Positions 43,133 through 51,663 of a stretch of DNA of 64,000 nucleotides are shown here, one piece after another. Each line of letters starts with the position of its first letter. Position 1 is the stretch's first letter. Source of the stretch: Candidatus Binatus sp. (GTDB lineage: Bacteria; Desulfobacterota; Binatia; Binatales; Binataceae); assembly GCF_036567905.1 (NCBI RefSeq), contig NZ_DATCTO010000013.1:1-64000 (forward strand), written 5' to 3'. The notes beneath the pieces were generated by a model that was not told where the DNA came from, searched no databases, and saw nothing but the letters and a program-made list of their open reading frames with translations. The position numbers and the translations under genes are program-made.

Positions 43133-43904
43133 GCTCCTGACAGCGGCGGTCCTGTTGCCCGCGGTGGGGGCGCTGGTAGTTTTCGCGCCGGGCTGGTTCT
43201 TCACGATTTTTATTGCGACCGCCGCAATCTGGGGACTCTACGAAGTCGCCGCGATGACCGGCGCTGTGCATATGGTCGCGATACCGCTGTTCGCCGTCGT
43301 CGGGGGCGTGCCGTTGTTCGGGCTTCTCTACGGCGGCGACGTGGGATGGCTGGCGCCGGTGCTGGTGATCCTCATGATGCTTGCGCTGGTGGCGCGGGTC
43401 GCAGTGGCCGGCGGCGCCGGGGCATTGAGAGGCCCGCGACTGGTCTTCATTGGCGCGGCGTACGTCGGAGTTCTGTTCCCTTATTTCGCGCTGCTGCGCA
43501 ACGGTTCCGGCGGCATCGACATTTTGCTGCTGGTCATCTTGTTGGTGGTAGTGAGCGACAGCGGCGCATACTTCGTCGGGAGGTATCTGGGCCGGACGAA
43601 GCTCGCGCCCAACGTCAGCCCAAATAAGACGGTCGAAGGCGCGGCGGGCGGCCTGATCGCGACGATGGCGGCCGGGTGGTTGCTGTTTCAGATACGCGGC
43701 GGGTCGTGGGATACGGGCCCGGTAGTGCTATTTTCGGCTATGATTTCCCTTCTCGCGCAGCTTGGCGATCTGGCCGGCTCGGCATTAAAGCGAGCTGCGG
43801 GAGTCAAGGACTCGGGCTGGATTTTCCCGGGGCACGGCGGTCTGCTCGATCGAACTTGTTCGCTAGTCTTCGCAGTGGTTTTCGCCTACTATTGGTCTCG
43901 TTGA
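43119..43904 (+). CDS. cdsA: Phosphatidate cytidylyltransferase
   Basis: 261 residues from GTG 43119. About seven or eight TM segments, and the CdsA signature in the C-terminal third: SDSGAYFVGRYLGRTKLAPNVSPNKTVEG, LAQLGDLAGSALKRAAGVKDSGWIFPGHGGLLDR with the catalytic Asp pair. Makes CDP-diacylglycerol, the substrate of PssA encoded 5 kb downstream. In many proteobacteria dxr lies between cdsA and rseP; it is absent here. Confidence 0.94.
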   Translation: MLRTRLLTAAVLLPAVGALVVFAPGWFFTIFIATAAIWGLYEVAAMTGAVHMVAIPLFAVVGGVPLFGLLYGGDVGWLAPVLVILMMLALVARVAVAGGAGALRGPRLVFIGAAYVGVLFPYFALLRNGSGGIDILLLVILLVVVSDSGAYFVGRYLGRTKLAPNVSPNKTVEGAAGGLIATMAAGWLLFQIRGGSWDTGPVVLFSAMISLLAQLGDLAGSALKRAAGVKDSGWIFPGHGGLLDRTCSLVFAVVFAYYWSR

Positions 43905-43964
43905 TGCGGCTTTGGGAGCCGCATTTTCACGCTTTCCGCATAAGGACTCCCGGGTAGAAACTAA

Positions 43965-45317
43965 ATGATACCGTCGATTCTATACGCGGCACTGGTCTTC
44001 GCAGTGTTGGTGGTCGTGCATGAGGCGGGACATTTCGCGATGGCGAAGAAGGTCGGCGTCCGCGTGCTGCGATTCTCGATCGGCTACCCGCCAAAAGTAT
44101 TTGGAGTGCGGCGCGGCGAAACCGAGTACTCGATCGGCGCGACCCCCTTCGGCGGCTATGTCCGAATGCTGGGCGATGAAGTCGGCGAGGAACCCAAGCC
44201 TGAAGAACTCACCTTGTATCTTCACGAAATCGGGCTCGACCTGATTGGCGCAGCGCGCGAGCCCGGCGTGGTTCAAGCCGCGTCAGGCTTCGACGACAAT
44301 TTGCGCGCGCTGGCGGATCGCCTGAGCGGGCCGGGCGCCGGCGTTGCGCACAGCGTCATCGGGCGCGAGCTCAAGCCCGACGAGGCGCTCCTGCTCGACG
44401 AAGTGCGCCGCCAGCCCAAAGTTGACGACGCGATCAAAACGCTGGCGGAACATTCTCCCGCCAAGCTGGCCGAGGCGTACTGCAAGCGGGCGTTCCCGAC
44501 TCAGCCGCTCGGCAAGCGCGTTCTGATAGTGCTGGCGGGACCGCTGGCGAATATTATCTTCGCGCCGATTCTGCTCACATTGGTTTTCATGACCGGGGTG
44601 CCGGAGTTGTTGCCGGTCGTCGGCAAGACCACCAACAATCTCCCGGCGGCCAAGGCCGGACTTCGCGCGGGCGACCGGATTCTCGCGGTTGACGGCCGGC
44701 CGATGGAAAGCTGGGCCGATTTCTCCAAGACGGTGAAGGCGGGAGACGGCTCTGCGATCAAGCTGGAAATTGATCGGCAGCAGCAGGGCACGTCCGCGCG
44801 CAGCACGATCGTCATCAAGCCGACCCGGCTCGATCAGAAGACCATTTATGGCACCAACGCGACCACCTGGGTAATCGGAGTGCAGCCGCGCGGCGACGAG
44901 ATAACCAAGCAGTACGGTCCGTTCGGCGCGGTGAAAGAAGCGGGCGAAACCTCGGTCGAGATGACCTACCAGATGGTGGTCGGAATCGCCAGTATCTTCA
45001 GCGGCAGTACGCCCGTGCGCGAGGCGCTCGGCGGACCGATCATGATCGCGCAGATGGCCGGCAAGGAGGCGCGTGAGGGATTCGCGAACCTCGCAATGTT
45101 TACCGTGATGCTGAGCCTCGAGCTCGGCATCATAAATCTGCTGCCGGTGCCGCTGCTCGACGGAGGGCATCTGCTGTTCTTCATCTTCGAGGGCGCGCGC
45201 GGCAAGCCGCTCGAACTTCGCTACCGGGAGGCGATGCTCCAGGTGGGACTGTTCTTGCTCGTGGCATTGATGGCGTTTGTAATTTTCAATGATATCTCGC
45301 GTATTGTGCAGGGTTAA
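43965..45317 (+). CDS. rseP: RseP-type site-2 intramembrane zinc protease
   Basis: 450 residues. HEAGH at 19-23 in the first TM (zinc site), GYPPKVFG and GATPFGGYVRMLGDE, then an unusually long soluble insert (about 75-170) before FPTQPLGKRVLIVLAGPLANIIF. One PDZ domain (about 215-275; AGLRAGDRILAVDGRPMESW) and the C-terminal NLLPVPLLDGGHLLFF with the third zinc ligand Asp. It cleaves membrane-bound anti-sigma factors or signal-peptide remnants. The insert is roughly 70-80 residues longer than in E. coli RseP. Confidence 0.93.
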   Translation: MIPSILYAALVFAVLVVVHEAGHFAMAKKVGVRVLRFSIGYPPKVFGVRRGETEYSIGATPFGGYVRMLGDEVGEEPKPEELTLYLHEIGLDLIGAAREPGVVQAASGFDDNLRALADRLSGPGAGVAHSVIGRELKPDEALLLDEVRRQPKVDDAIKTLAEHSPAKLAEAYCKRAFPTQPLGKRVLIVLAGPLANIIFAPILLTLVFMTGVPELLPVVGKTTNNLPAAKAGLRAGDRILAVDGRPMESWADFSKTVKAGDGSAIKLEIDRQQQGTSARSTIVIKPTRLDQKTIYGTNATTWVIGVQPRGDEITKQYGPFGAVKEAGETSVEMTYQMVVGIASIFSGSTPVREALGGPIMIAQMAGKEAREGFANLAMFTVMLSLELGIINLLPVPLLDGGHLLFFIFEGARGKPLELRYREAMLQVGLFLLVALMAFVIFNDISRIVQG

Positions 45318-46110
45318 TCGGCTGCTCGAACAGACGGCCGCGACGCGGCCGGTCCTGGGACTCGACACCTCCACTCCAATCGCAAGCCTCGCCCTGATTG
45401 CTCACGGGACAGTCGCCGCGTCCGTGGCACGGTCCGTGACCTCGCATGGCGCCGCATTGCCGGGCGCCGTCGACGAACTTCTGAGCGCGGCGGGACTGGC
45501 GATTGGCGCCCTCGGCGCAATCGCGGTCGGGACCGGGCCCGGATCGTTCACGGGACTTCGCATCGGGTTGAGCTACGCCAAGGGAATCGCGATGGCGTCG
45601 CGATGTGCACTGGTCGGCGTGCCCAGTTTCGACGCGATGGCGTTAGCCGCGCTGGAGCGCAACAATACCGATCCAGGCGGGTTGGTCTGCGTGGTTGTGG
45701 ACGCTCGAAAAGGCGAAGTTTACGCGGCCCTTTACCGGGTCGTGGCCGATGGGCTAGAGAAATTGTCAGAGGAACTGGTAATCGCGCTGGAACGCCTGGC
45801 ATCGCGCATCACCGAGGACGTCATGCTCGTCGGTGACCAAAGAGCGAAGGAAGCGGCGGCCCTTGTGGAATCGCGCGGCCATAGGGTGGCGCTTTGCGAA
45901 ACAGGGACGCTCGATTTGCGCGGAGTTTGCGTCGCGGCGATTGGCGGGGCGCGGTTTGCCCGTGGTGAAACGGATCGCGCGGCTTCGCTGGAGCCGCTAT
46001 ATATCAGAACGCCGGAGGCCACGTTCAAGCCCACTAAGAAAAATCCGGCGGACATAGGCACGGAGGGCGTATGGAGCATCGAGAGGAAGAACTCATTCGG
46101 CAGCATCTGA
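45289..46110 (+). CDS. tsaB: TsaB, tRNA threonylcarbamoyladenosine biosynthesis subunit
   Basis: 273 residues from ATG 45289, overlapping rseP by 29 bases; conservation begins at PVLGLDTSTPIASLAL, so a start a few codons later is possible. The ASKHA fold has LSAAGLAIGALGAIAVGTGPGSFTGLRIGLSYAKGIA, the TsaB hallmark, and VVDARKGEVYAALY. With TsaD and TsaE it forms t6A on ANN-decoding tRNAs. Confidence 0.9.
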   Translation: MISRVLCRVNRLLEQTAATRPVLGLDTSTPIASLALIAHGTVAASVARSVTSHGAALPGAVDELLSAAGLAIGALGAIAVGTGPGSFTGLRIGLSYAKGIAMASRCALVGVPSFDAMALAALERNNTDPGGLVCVVVDARKGEVYAALYRVVADGLEKLSEELVIALERLASRITEDVMLVGDQRAKEAAALVESRGHRVALCETGTLDLRGVCVAAIGGARFARGETDRAASLEPLYIRTPEATFKPTKKNPADIGTEGVWSIERKNSFGSI

Positions 46111-46301
46111 ACCACGACGAGGAACTGAGAGGCCTCTACACGCAGCATCAAGAGCTGAAACAAAAGCTCGAAGTTTTCAGAAATAAGCTTTACCTGACCA
46201 ACGAAGAGGAAATCGAAGAAAAGCGGATCCAGAAGCTTAAGCTCGCCTCGAAAGACCGCATGATGGCGATTCTCGGCCGCTATCAACAAGAGGCTCGCTG
46301 A
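46071..46301 (+). CDS. YdcH/DUF465-family small coiled-coil protein
   Basis: 76 residues, almost entirely helical and charged: HLNHDEELRGLYTQHQELKQKLEVFRNKLYLTNEEEIEEKRIQKLKLASKDRM. This matches the DUF465 pattern, where two helices pair as a hairpin; the function is unknown. GGAGG lies just upstream of the ATG. It overlaps the end of tsaB by 40 bases in another frame, and the hydrophilic conserved helix supports it as real. Confidence 0.85.
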   Translation: MEHREEELIRQHLNHDEELRGLYTQHQELKQKLEVFRNKLYLTNEEEIEEKRIQKLKLASKDRMMAILGRYQQEAR

Positions 46302-46340
46302 CGCCACCGGCCCGGGCCATGAGCGCGCGCACTCCACCCC

Positions 46341-46871
46341 ATGACAAGTCATACAATATCGGTTCTGGTTGAAAACGAATTCGGCGTGCTCGCACGCGTG
46401 GCCGGGCTGTTTTCGGGCCGCGGCTTTAACATCGAGTCACTGACCGTCAACGAGGATCCGCTCGATCCGACGGTGTCGAGGATCGTGCTGGTGACCTTTG
46501 GCGACGATCAGATCGTCGAGCAGATCAACAAGCAGCTCAACAAGCTCGTCTCCGTCATCAAGGTAGCCGACTTCAAGGACGTCGAGACGCTCGAGCGCGA
46601 GATGGTGATCGTCAAGGTCGCGGTGGACGAGCGCACGCGCTCCGAGCTCGACTCGATCGTAGCCGCGTTTCGCGCCCATGTAATCGATATCGGCCCGCGC
46701 GCAATCACCGTCGAGTTGACGGGCGACTCCGAAAAGATCAAAGCCTTCATCGCGATCGTGCGCCCGCTCGGAATCAAGGAAGTCGTCCGTTCGGGCAAAG
46801 TCGCGATGGCGCGCTCGGTCCAGCTGAGCCACGATAATCATCAGAGTCGCCGAGCACGCGAAGCTGAATAA
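46341..46871 (+). CDS. ilvN: Acetolactate synthase small (regulatory) subunit
   Basis: 176 residues: an N-terminal ACT domain (HTISVLVENEFGVLARVAGLFSGRGFNIESLTV) and the C-terminal ALS_ss domain (EREMVIVKVAV, VIDIGPRAITVELTGDSEKIKAFI). It confers valine feedback on the large subunit. No ilvB/ilvI lies next to it, unlike the usual ilvBNC order, so the catalytic subunit must be elsewhere. Confidence 0.95.
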   Translation: MTSHTISVLVENEFGVLARVAGLFSGRGFNIESLTVNEDPLDPTVSRIVLVTFGDDQIVEQINKQLNKLVSVIKVADFKDVETLEREMVIVKVAVDERTRSELDSIVAAFRAHVIDIGPRAITVELTGDSEKIKAFIAIVRPLGIKEVVRSGKVAMARSVQLSHDNHQSRRAREAE

Positions 46872-46904
46872 TCTGACAGCGAGAAAATTCGGGAGAGCAT
46901 TCAA

Positions 46905-47921
46905 ATGAAGGTTTATTACGACCGCGACGCGGACCTGTCCGCGCTCAAAGGCAAGAAAATCGCGGTCATTGGCTTTGGAAGCCAGGGACATGCCCACGCG
47001 CTCAACCTGCGCGACAGCGGGATGGACGTATGCGTCGGGCTGGGCGCCAGCTCGCCGTCGCGCGAAAAAGCCAAAAAGCAGGGCCTGCCGGTGTTCGACA
47101 CCGCCGACGCCGCCAAGCGCGCCGACGTGATCATGATGCTGGTGCCCGACGAGATGGGCTCGGAGATTTATGCGGCGGAGATTGCCCCCCATCTCACCAA
47201 GGGCAAGTACCTGGCCTTCGGCCACGGCTTCAACATCCATTTCAAATTCATCAAGCCGCCCGCCGACGTCAATGTCTTCATGATCGCGCCCAAGGGACCC
47301 GGTCATCTGGTGCGCTCCGAATACACCAAGGGCCGCGGCGTGCCGTGCCTGCTCGCCGTGCAACAGGATCCGTCGGGCGACACTACCAAGGTCGGGCTCG
47401 CGTACGGCAGCGCGATCGGCGGCGGCCGCGCGGCGATTATCGAAACCTCGTTCAAGGAAGAAACCGAAACCGACCTGTTCGGCGAGCAGTCCGTCCTCTG
47501 TGGCGGACTTACCGAACTCATCCGCGCCGGTTACGAGACGCTGGTCGAGGCCGGCTACGCGCCCGAGATGGCGTACTTCGAGTGCCTGCATGAAGTGAAG
47601 CTGATCGTGGACCTGATCTACGAGGGCGGAATCTCGAACATGCGCTACTCGATCAGCAACACCGCCGAGTACGGCGACATGACGCGCGGCAATAAGGTGG
47701 TGGGCGCTGCGTCGCGCGCGGCAATGAAACAGATCCTGGCCGACATCCAGTCCGGCAAGTTCGCCAACGAATGGATCGCCGACTACAAAGCGGGGCTGCC
47801 GCGTTTCCGCGAGCTGCGCAAGGAAGCCGCGGCGCATCCGATCGAAGAGGTCGGACGCAAGCTGCGCGCGTTCATGCCGTGGCTCGCGAGCGATCGGCTG
47901 GTCGATAAGTCGAAGAACTGA
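46905..47921 (+). CDS. ilvC: Ketol-acid reductoisomerase, class I
   Basis: 338 residues, standard short (class I) length. The NADPH site [17 protein letters not shown] is near 24-40; metal/substrate residues lie in [38 protein letters not shown] and [22 protein letters not shown] lies upstream of the ATG. Converts acetolactate into dihydroxy acids for valine, isoleucine and leucine. Confidence 0.97.
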   Translation: MKVYYDRDADLSALKGKKIAVIGFGSQGHAHALNLRDSGMDVCVGLGASSPSREKAKKQGLPVFDTADAAKRADVIMMLVPDEMGSEIYAAEIAPHLTKGKYLAFGHGFNIHFKFIKPPADVNVFMIAPKGPGHLVRSEYTKGRGVPCLLAVQQDPSGDTTKVGLAYGSAIGGGRAAIIETSFKEETETDLFGEQSVLCGGLTELIRAGYETLVEAGYAPEMAYFECLHEVKLIVDLIYEGGISNMRYSISNTAEYGDMTRGNKVVGAASRAAMKQILADIQSGKFANEWIADYKAGLPRFRELRKEAAAHPIEEVGRKLRAFMPWLASDRLVDKSKN

Positions 47922-47927
47922 ACCGCC

Positions 47928-48626
47928 GTGGCGGGCGAAACCGACAGCGGGCGCCCGGCGCCGGGCGCCGTTCTCGCGCGCATCGCAGGCGCGATCGGAA
48001 TAGCGGCCGAAGGCGCGGCGCTGTCGCTCGGATTGGCGGTAGTTGGGATCATACTCATTGCGCTGGGCCTCAAGTCGCCGGGTGCGATCCTGCTACTGGT
48101 CGCAATCCCGATTGCGCTTTTCTTTCGCGATCCCGATCGCTATCCGACGCGCACCGAAAACGTCGTGATCTCAGGCGCCGACGGCAAAATCACAGATATT
48201 TCCGACGTCTCCTTTCCGGGCTCGACCGGCCGGCTCTGCCATCGGGTGTCGGTGTTCATGTCGCCGCTCAACGTCCACGTGAACCGCGCGCCGGTGGGCG
48301 GCGAGGTAACCAGGGTCGAGCACACCGCGGGCGAGTTCCGCGCCGCGTTTCGCGATGACGCCAGCGAGCACAATGAGCGCAATCTGATCGCGATGACGGA
48401 CGCGTCGGGCCGCATGTTCGGGATGCTGCAGGTGGCCGGATATCTCGCCCGGCGAATAGTTTGCCGGCTCCGCGCGCGTGATAGAATACAGCCGGGTCAG
48501 CGGATAGGGCTTATCATGTTCGGAAGCCGCGTCGATCATTTTTTTCCGTCTGAGTACCGGGTCACGGTGTCGTTGGGACAACGCGTGCGCGCCGGAGAAT
48601 CCATTATCGGAGCAATCGAGCAATGA
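47928..48626 (+). CDS. psd: Phosphatidylserine decarboxylase, short proenzyme type
   Basis: 232 residues from GTG 47928. Two hydrophobic helices near 25-70, then the decarboxylase core: SGADGKITDIS, MSPLNVHVNRAPVGGEV, ARRIVC, and the self-cleavage site GLIMFGSRVDHFFP, where the Ser becomes the pyruvoyl group. Makes phosphatidylethanolamine. The gene following it, pssA, supplies the substrate; they overlap by ATGA. Confidence 0.93.
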   Translation: MAGETDSGRPAPGAVLARIAGAIGIAAEGAALSLGLAVVGIILIALGLKSPGAILLLVAIPIALFFRDPDRYPTRTENVVISGADGKITDISDVSFPGSTGRLCHRVSVFMSPLNVHVNRAPVGGEVTRVEHTAGEFRAAFRDDASEHNERNLIAMTDASGRMFGMLQVAGYLARRIVCRLRARDRIQPGQRIGLIMFGSRVDHFFPSEYRVTVSLGQRVRAGESIIGAIEQ

Positions 48627-49543
48627 GCCGCAATTCCCGCCGCTCGCGCGAAGAGCGCGCGCGGATGGAGCTCTATTCAGGTCAGGGCCGCGAGCCGGGC
48701 CTCAAAACGGAAGGCCCGCTGCGCCGCGGCGTGTTCCTGCTGCCCGCGACGATCACCTCGATCGGCCTGCTGTCGGGCTTCTACTCGATAGTCTCCGCGG
48801 TGAGCGGACACTTCGAGGTGGCCGCCGTGATGATCGTGATCGCGTTCGTGTGCGACGGACTCGACGGGCGCATCGCTCGCGCGTCGCGCACCTCGAGCCA
48901 GTTCGGCGTCGAGTATGACAGTCTCTCCGACGTAGTCGCCTTCGGCGTCGCACCCGCGATGCTGGTCTATTCGTGGGCGCTGAAACCGATCGGTTCGCTC
49001 GGAATCGGCGTCAGCGGACTGTTCGTGCTGTGCTCGGCGTTGCGCCTGGCGCGCTTCAACGTACAGACCGCGACCGCGGACAAGAGCCGTTTCGTCGGCC
49101 TGCCCGTGCCCGGCGCAGCCGTGATGATTTCCGGGCTCGCGCTCGCCTACAGCTACTTCGAAATCGATGCGCCGCGCACGCTGTGTACCTTCATGGTGCC
49201 GATCACGCTTGCGCTCGGCGGGCTGATGATCTCGCGCGTGCCCTACCCCAGCTTCAAGGCGGTCAAGCTTGAAAAACGCGCGCAGATCGAACTGGTCATC
49301 ACGATGATGGTGTTCGCCGCGATGCTGTTCGCGATGCCGCAGCTCACCGCCTTTTTGCTCTCGACTGCATACGTGCTGTCGGGTCCTGCGCTGATGCTGC
49401 GCGGCGAACGGCTGAGCGCCAAAGTTTCGGTGCTGCGCCCGGTCCCGCCCGCCAAGCCTCAAGAGGCTAACGGCGCTGCGGCTCAAGGCGGCGCCGCCCC
49501 AGGCGTCAGCGGTCTCCGCGAGCATCCACGCGGGCAACAATAG
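48623..49543 (+). CDS. pssA: CDP-diacylglycerol-serine O-phosphatidyltransferase
   Basis: 306 residues. CDP-alcohol phosphotransferase motif CDGLDGRIARASRTSSQFG then VEYDSLSD near 75-100, with the Asp residues in D-G-x2-A-R-x8-G-x3-D-x3-D spacing. About seven TM helices; charged N-terminus and a low-complexity C-terminal tail. Makes phosphatidylserine at the inner membrane for Psd. Confidence 0.94.
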   Translation: MSRNSRRSREERARMELYSGQGREPGLKTEGPLRRGVFLLPATITSIGLLSGFYSIVSAVSGHFEVAAVMIVIAFVCDGLDGRIARASRTSSQFGVEYDSLSDVVAFGVAPAMLVYSWALKPIGSLGIGVSGLFVLCSALRLARFNVQTATADKSRFVGLPVPGAAVMISGLALAYSYFEIDAPRTLCTFMVPITLALGGLMISRVPYPSFKAVKLEKRAQIELVITMMVFAAMLFAMPQLTAFLLSTAYVLSGPALMLRGERLSAKVSVLRPVPPAKPQEANGAAAQGGAAPGVSGLREHPRGQQ

Positions 49544-49590
49544 AGCGCTTGGCCGGCACAACCCGGTCCTTTGCGCCATCGACGACCGCC

Positions 49591-49620
49591 TTGACTGGCG
49601 TCTGGCCCCCCGCTTAGAAT
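49591..49620 (+). promoter_or_regulatory. Promoter of the leucine-attenuated leuA operon
   Basis: TTGACT (49591-49596) and TAGAAT (49615-49620) are separated by 18 bases, close to the sigma-70 consensus. Transcription would begin about 49626-49628, only two to four bases before the leader-peptide ATG. Confidence 0.7.
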
Positions 49621-49629
49621 CCCTACACG

Positions 49630-49713
49630 ATGTATTGCAACCTGCTACCGGAGCTGCTGCTGAGCCTGGCCCTTACCGGGGCCCACGCCAGACGCGCGTC
49701 CGGACAGGTCTAA
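49630..49713 (+). CDS. leuL: Leucine-rich leader peptide (leuL-like)
   Basis: 27 codons, ATG 49630 to TAA 49711. It begins MYCNLLPELLLSLALTG: 7 of the first 15 residues are Leu, 5 of them within L-L-P-E-L-L-L. It has no Shine-Dalgarno but sits almost at the predicted 5' end, so it could be read as a leaderless message. A strong intrinsic terminator follows 23 bases after its stop and leuA after that. Ribosome stalling at the Leu codons during leucine shortage would allow an alternative fold and read-through. Confidence 0.8.
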   Translation: MYCNLLPELLLSLALTGAHARRASGQV

Positions 49714-49736
49714 CAGCCTGAATAAACTGAGACACA

Positions 49737-49790
49737 CGCCCCGGGCAGTGGGCCGATCGAAGCCGCCCGGGGCGTTTTCTTTTTCTTTTC
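49737..49790 (+). terminator. Attenuator terminator before leuA
   Basis: Perfect 10-bp stem CGCCCCGGGC (49737-49746) with GCCCGGGGCG (49765-49774), 18-base loop, then TTTTCTTTTTCTTTT. It lies between the leader peptide and leuA, inside the transcript, so it acts as an attenuator rather than the end of the upstream genes. Upstream segments such as CTGGC/GCCAG around 49675-49693 could form the competing pause or antiterminator hairpin. Confidence 0.85.
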
Positions 49791-49850
49791 AGTGCTCCCG
49801 GTGGACGATGGGCACGCTGATCCCGCGGCGACGATGCGGGAGGAATGACG

Positions 49851-51419
49851 ATGGCACACGCGAACACGGCCTCGAAGGACGCCGACTACGTCCGAATCTT
49901 CGACACGACGCTGCGCGACGGCGAGCAGTCGCCCGGATGCACGATGAACGTCGAGGAGAAGATCGCGCTCGCGCGCCAGCTCGAACGCCTCAACGTTGAC
50001 ATCATTGAGGCCGGTTTCGCCGCTTCTTCGCCCGGCGATTTCGAGTCTGTGAATCGGGTCGCTCAGGCGGTGACCGGACCGGTCGTGCTCAGCCTCTCGC
50101 GCACCCGCGAAGAGGATGTCGATTCGGCGCTGCGCGCAGTTGACAAGGCCGCGCATCCGGGAATTCACATCTTCATCGCGACCTCGGAAATACACCTCAA
50201 ATACAAACTCAACATGAACCGCGAGGACGTGCTCGACGCCGCCACCTGGGCCGTCACCCGCGCAAAAAAGCATCTCGACTACATCGAGTTCTCGTGCGAG
50301 GACGCTTCGCGTTCCGACTGGGACTATATGGTTGACGTTTGCAGCGAGGTGATTCGCGCCGGCGCCACCGTGATCAACCTGCCCGACACCACCGGCCACG
50401 CGATCCCGGATGAATTCGGCCGGATGTTTGCCTACATGCGCGAAAAAGTTCCCGGCGCCGACAAAGTCATCTGGAGTGCGCACTGTCATAACGATCTCGG
50501 CCTGGCGGTCGCGAATTCGCTGGCGGCGGTTCACAACGGCGCCCGTCAGGTCGAATGTACGATCAACGGAATCGGCGAGCGCGCGGGCAACTGCTCGATG
50601 GAAGAAGTCGTGATGGCGATGAAGACGCGCCGCGACCTGATTGGCGTGGATTCGCGCGTCAACACCCGGCAGATCTATCCGGCCTCGCGCCTCCTGGCCC
50701 AGGTCATCGGCCAGTCCGTGCCGGCCAACAAGCCGATCGTCGGCGCCAATGCGTTCGCGCACGAAGCCGGAATCCATCAGGACGGCGTGCTGAAGTACAA
50801 GCTCACCTACGAAATCATGAAGCCCGAGGATGTCGGCATCCCGTCGAACAAGCTGGTGCTGGGCAAGCATTCCGGGCGCCACGCATTTACCAACCGGCTC
50901 AAGGAACTTGGCGTCGATACCGGCGAGGTGGACGTGAACAAGGCGTTCGCCGAGTTCAAAGCGCTCTGCGACAAAAAGAAAATTGTGTACGACGACGACA
51001 TCCTCGCGCTCGTAACCGAGGAGGCGCGCCGGACAATCGATCACTTCGAGCTGGTCGATTTGAAAGTCGGTTCGTCCAGCAAGAGTACGCCGCACGCGCA
51101 ACTCACGATGCGCGTGGACGGAAAAGAGTGCTCGGCCGAGAGCGAAGGCGACGGGATGGTCGACGCGTGCTACAAGGCGATCTACAAAATCGCCGCAATC
51201 AATCCGGCCCTGGAACGCTACGCGGTCAAAGCGATTACCGGCGGCACCGACGCGCTCGGCGAAGTGAGCTGCATGATTCGCGACAACGGGGTGACCGTCG
51301 CCGGCCAGGGCGCGCACAGCGACATCGTGATGGCCAGTGCGCTGGCGCTGGTAAACGCGCTCAACCGGCTGAAGGCGCGCAAGCATGCTCCGCTCAAGCC
51401 CACCACCGACGTCCCCTGA
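49851..51419 (+). CDS. leuA: 2-isopropylmalate synthase
   Basis: 522 residues from ATG 49851, chosen because GGGAGGA ends 7 bases upstream; ATG 49845 is too close. HMGL-like TIM barrel: IFDTTLRDGEQSPGCTM, SAHCHNDLGLAVANSLAAV, CTINGIGERAGNCSMEEVVMA (metal site His-x-His). The C-terminal LeuA allosteric domain is at about 390-515 (GEVSCMIRDNGVTVAGQGAHSDIV), the site of leucine feedback. First step of leucine synthesis; preceded by an attenuator. Confidence 0.97.
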   Translation: MAHANTASKDADYVRIFDTTLRDGEQSPGCTMNVEEKIALARQLERLNVDIIEAGFAASSPGDFESVNRVAQAVTGPVVLSLSRTREEDVDSALRAVDKAAHPGIHIFIATSEIHLKYKLNMNREDVLDAATWAVTRAKKHLDYIEFSCEDASRSDWDYMVDVCSEVIRAGATVINLPDTTGHAIPDEFGRMFAYMREKVPGADKVIWSAHCHNDLGLAVANSLAAVHNGARQVECTINGIGERAGNCSMEEVVMAMKTRRDLIGVDSRVNTRQIYPASRLLAQVIGQSVPANKPIVGANAFAHEAGIHQDGVLKYKLTYEIMKPEDVGIPSNKLVLGKHSGRHAFTNRLKELGVDTGEVDVNKAFAEFKALCDKKKIVYDDDILALVTEEARRTIDHFELVDLKVGSSSKSTPHAQLTMRVDGKECSAESEGDGMVDACYKAIYKIAAINPALERYAVKAITGGTDALGEVSCMIRDNGVTVAGQGAHSDIVMASALALVNALNRLKARKHAPLKPTTDVP

Positions 51420-51663
51420 GCCGTCGTGGGGCTTGCCCGCAACTTCCACTTGGGCTAGTGCTTTGGGGGCTTGAGTTTGAACTTGAATTCGCTCTTCACC
51501 CTGTGCGACGTGCGGCTTTTGGCGGCGCCCGCCATTGAGGCGGGGTTTGCTACAGCGCCCTCGCGCCAATCTGCGCTCCTAATTTTCGAGGCTATCCACT
51601 GACGGGTCGAGACGGTCTGACGCTCCTCCCGATCATTCACGTCCAGGCGTTCAGCGCTTTCGC
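51420..51663. other. leuA-leuB gap, nothing recognised
   Basis: 244 bases between leuA and leuB. I see no credible gene, no clear promoter and no intrinsic terminator. A possible 61-codon minus frame here has no support. Confidence 0.5.

Noticed and set aside
51455..51640. 61-codon minus-strand frame in the leuA-leuB gap
   Set aside because: No ribosome site, no family pattern, and composition unlike the neighbouring genes.
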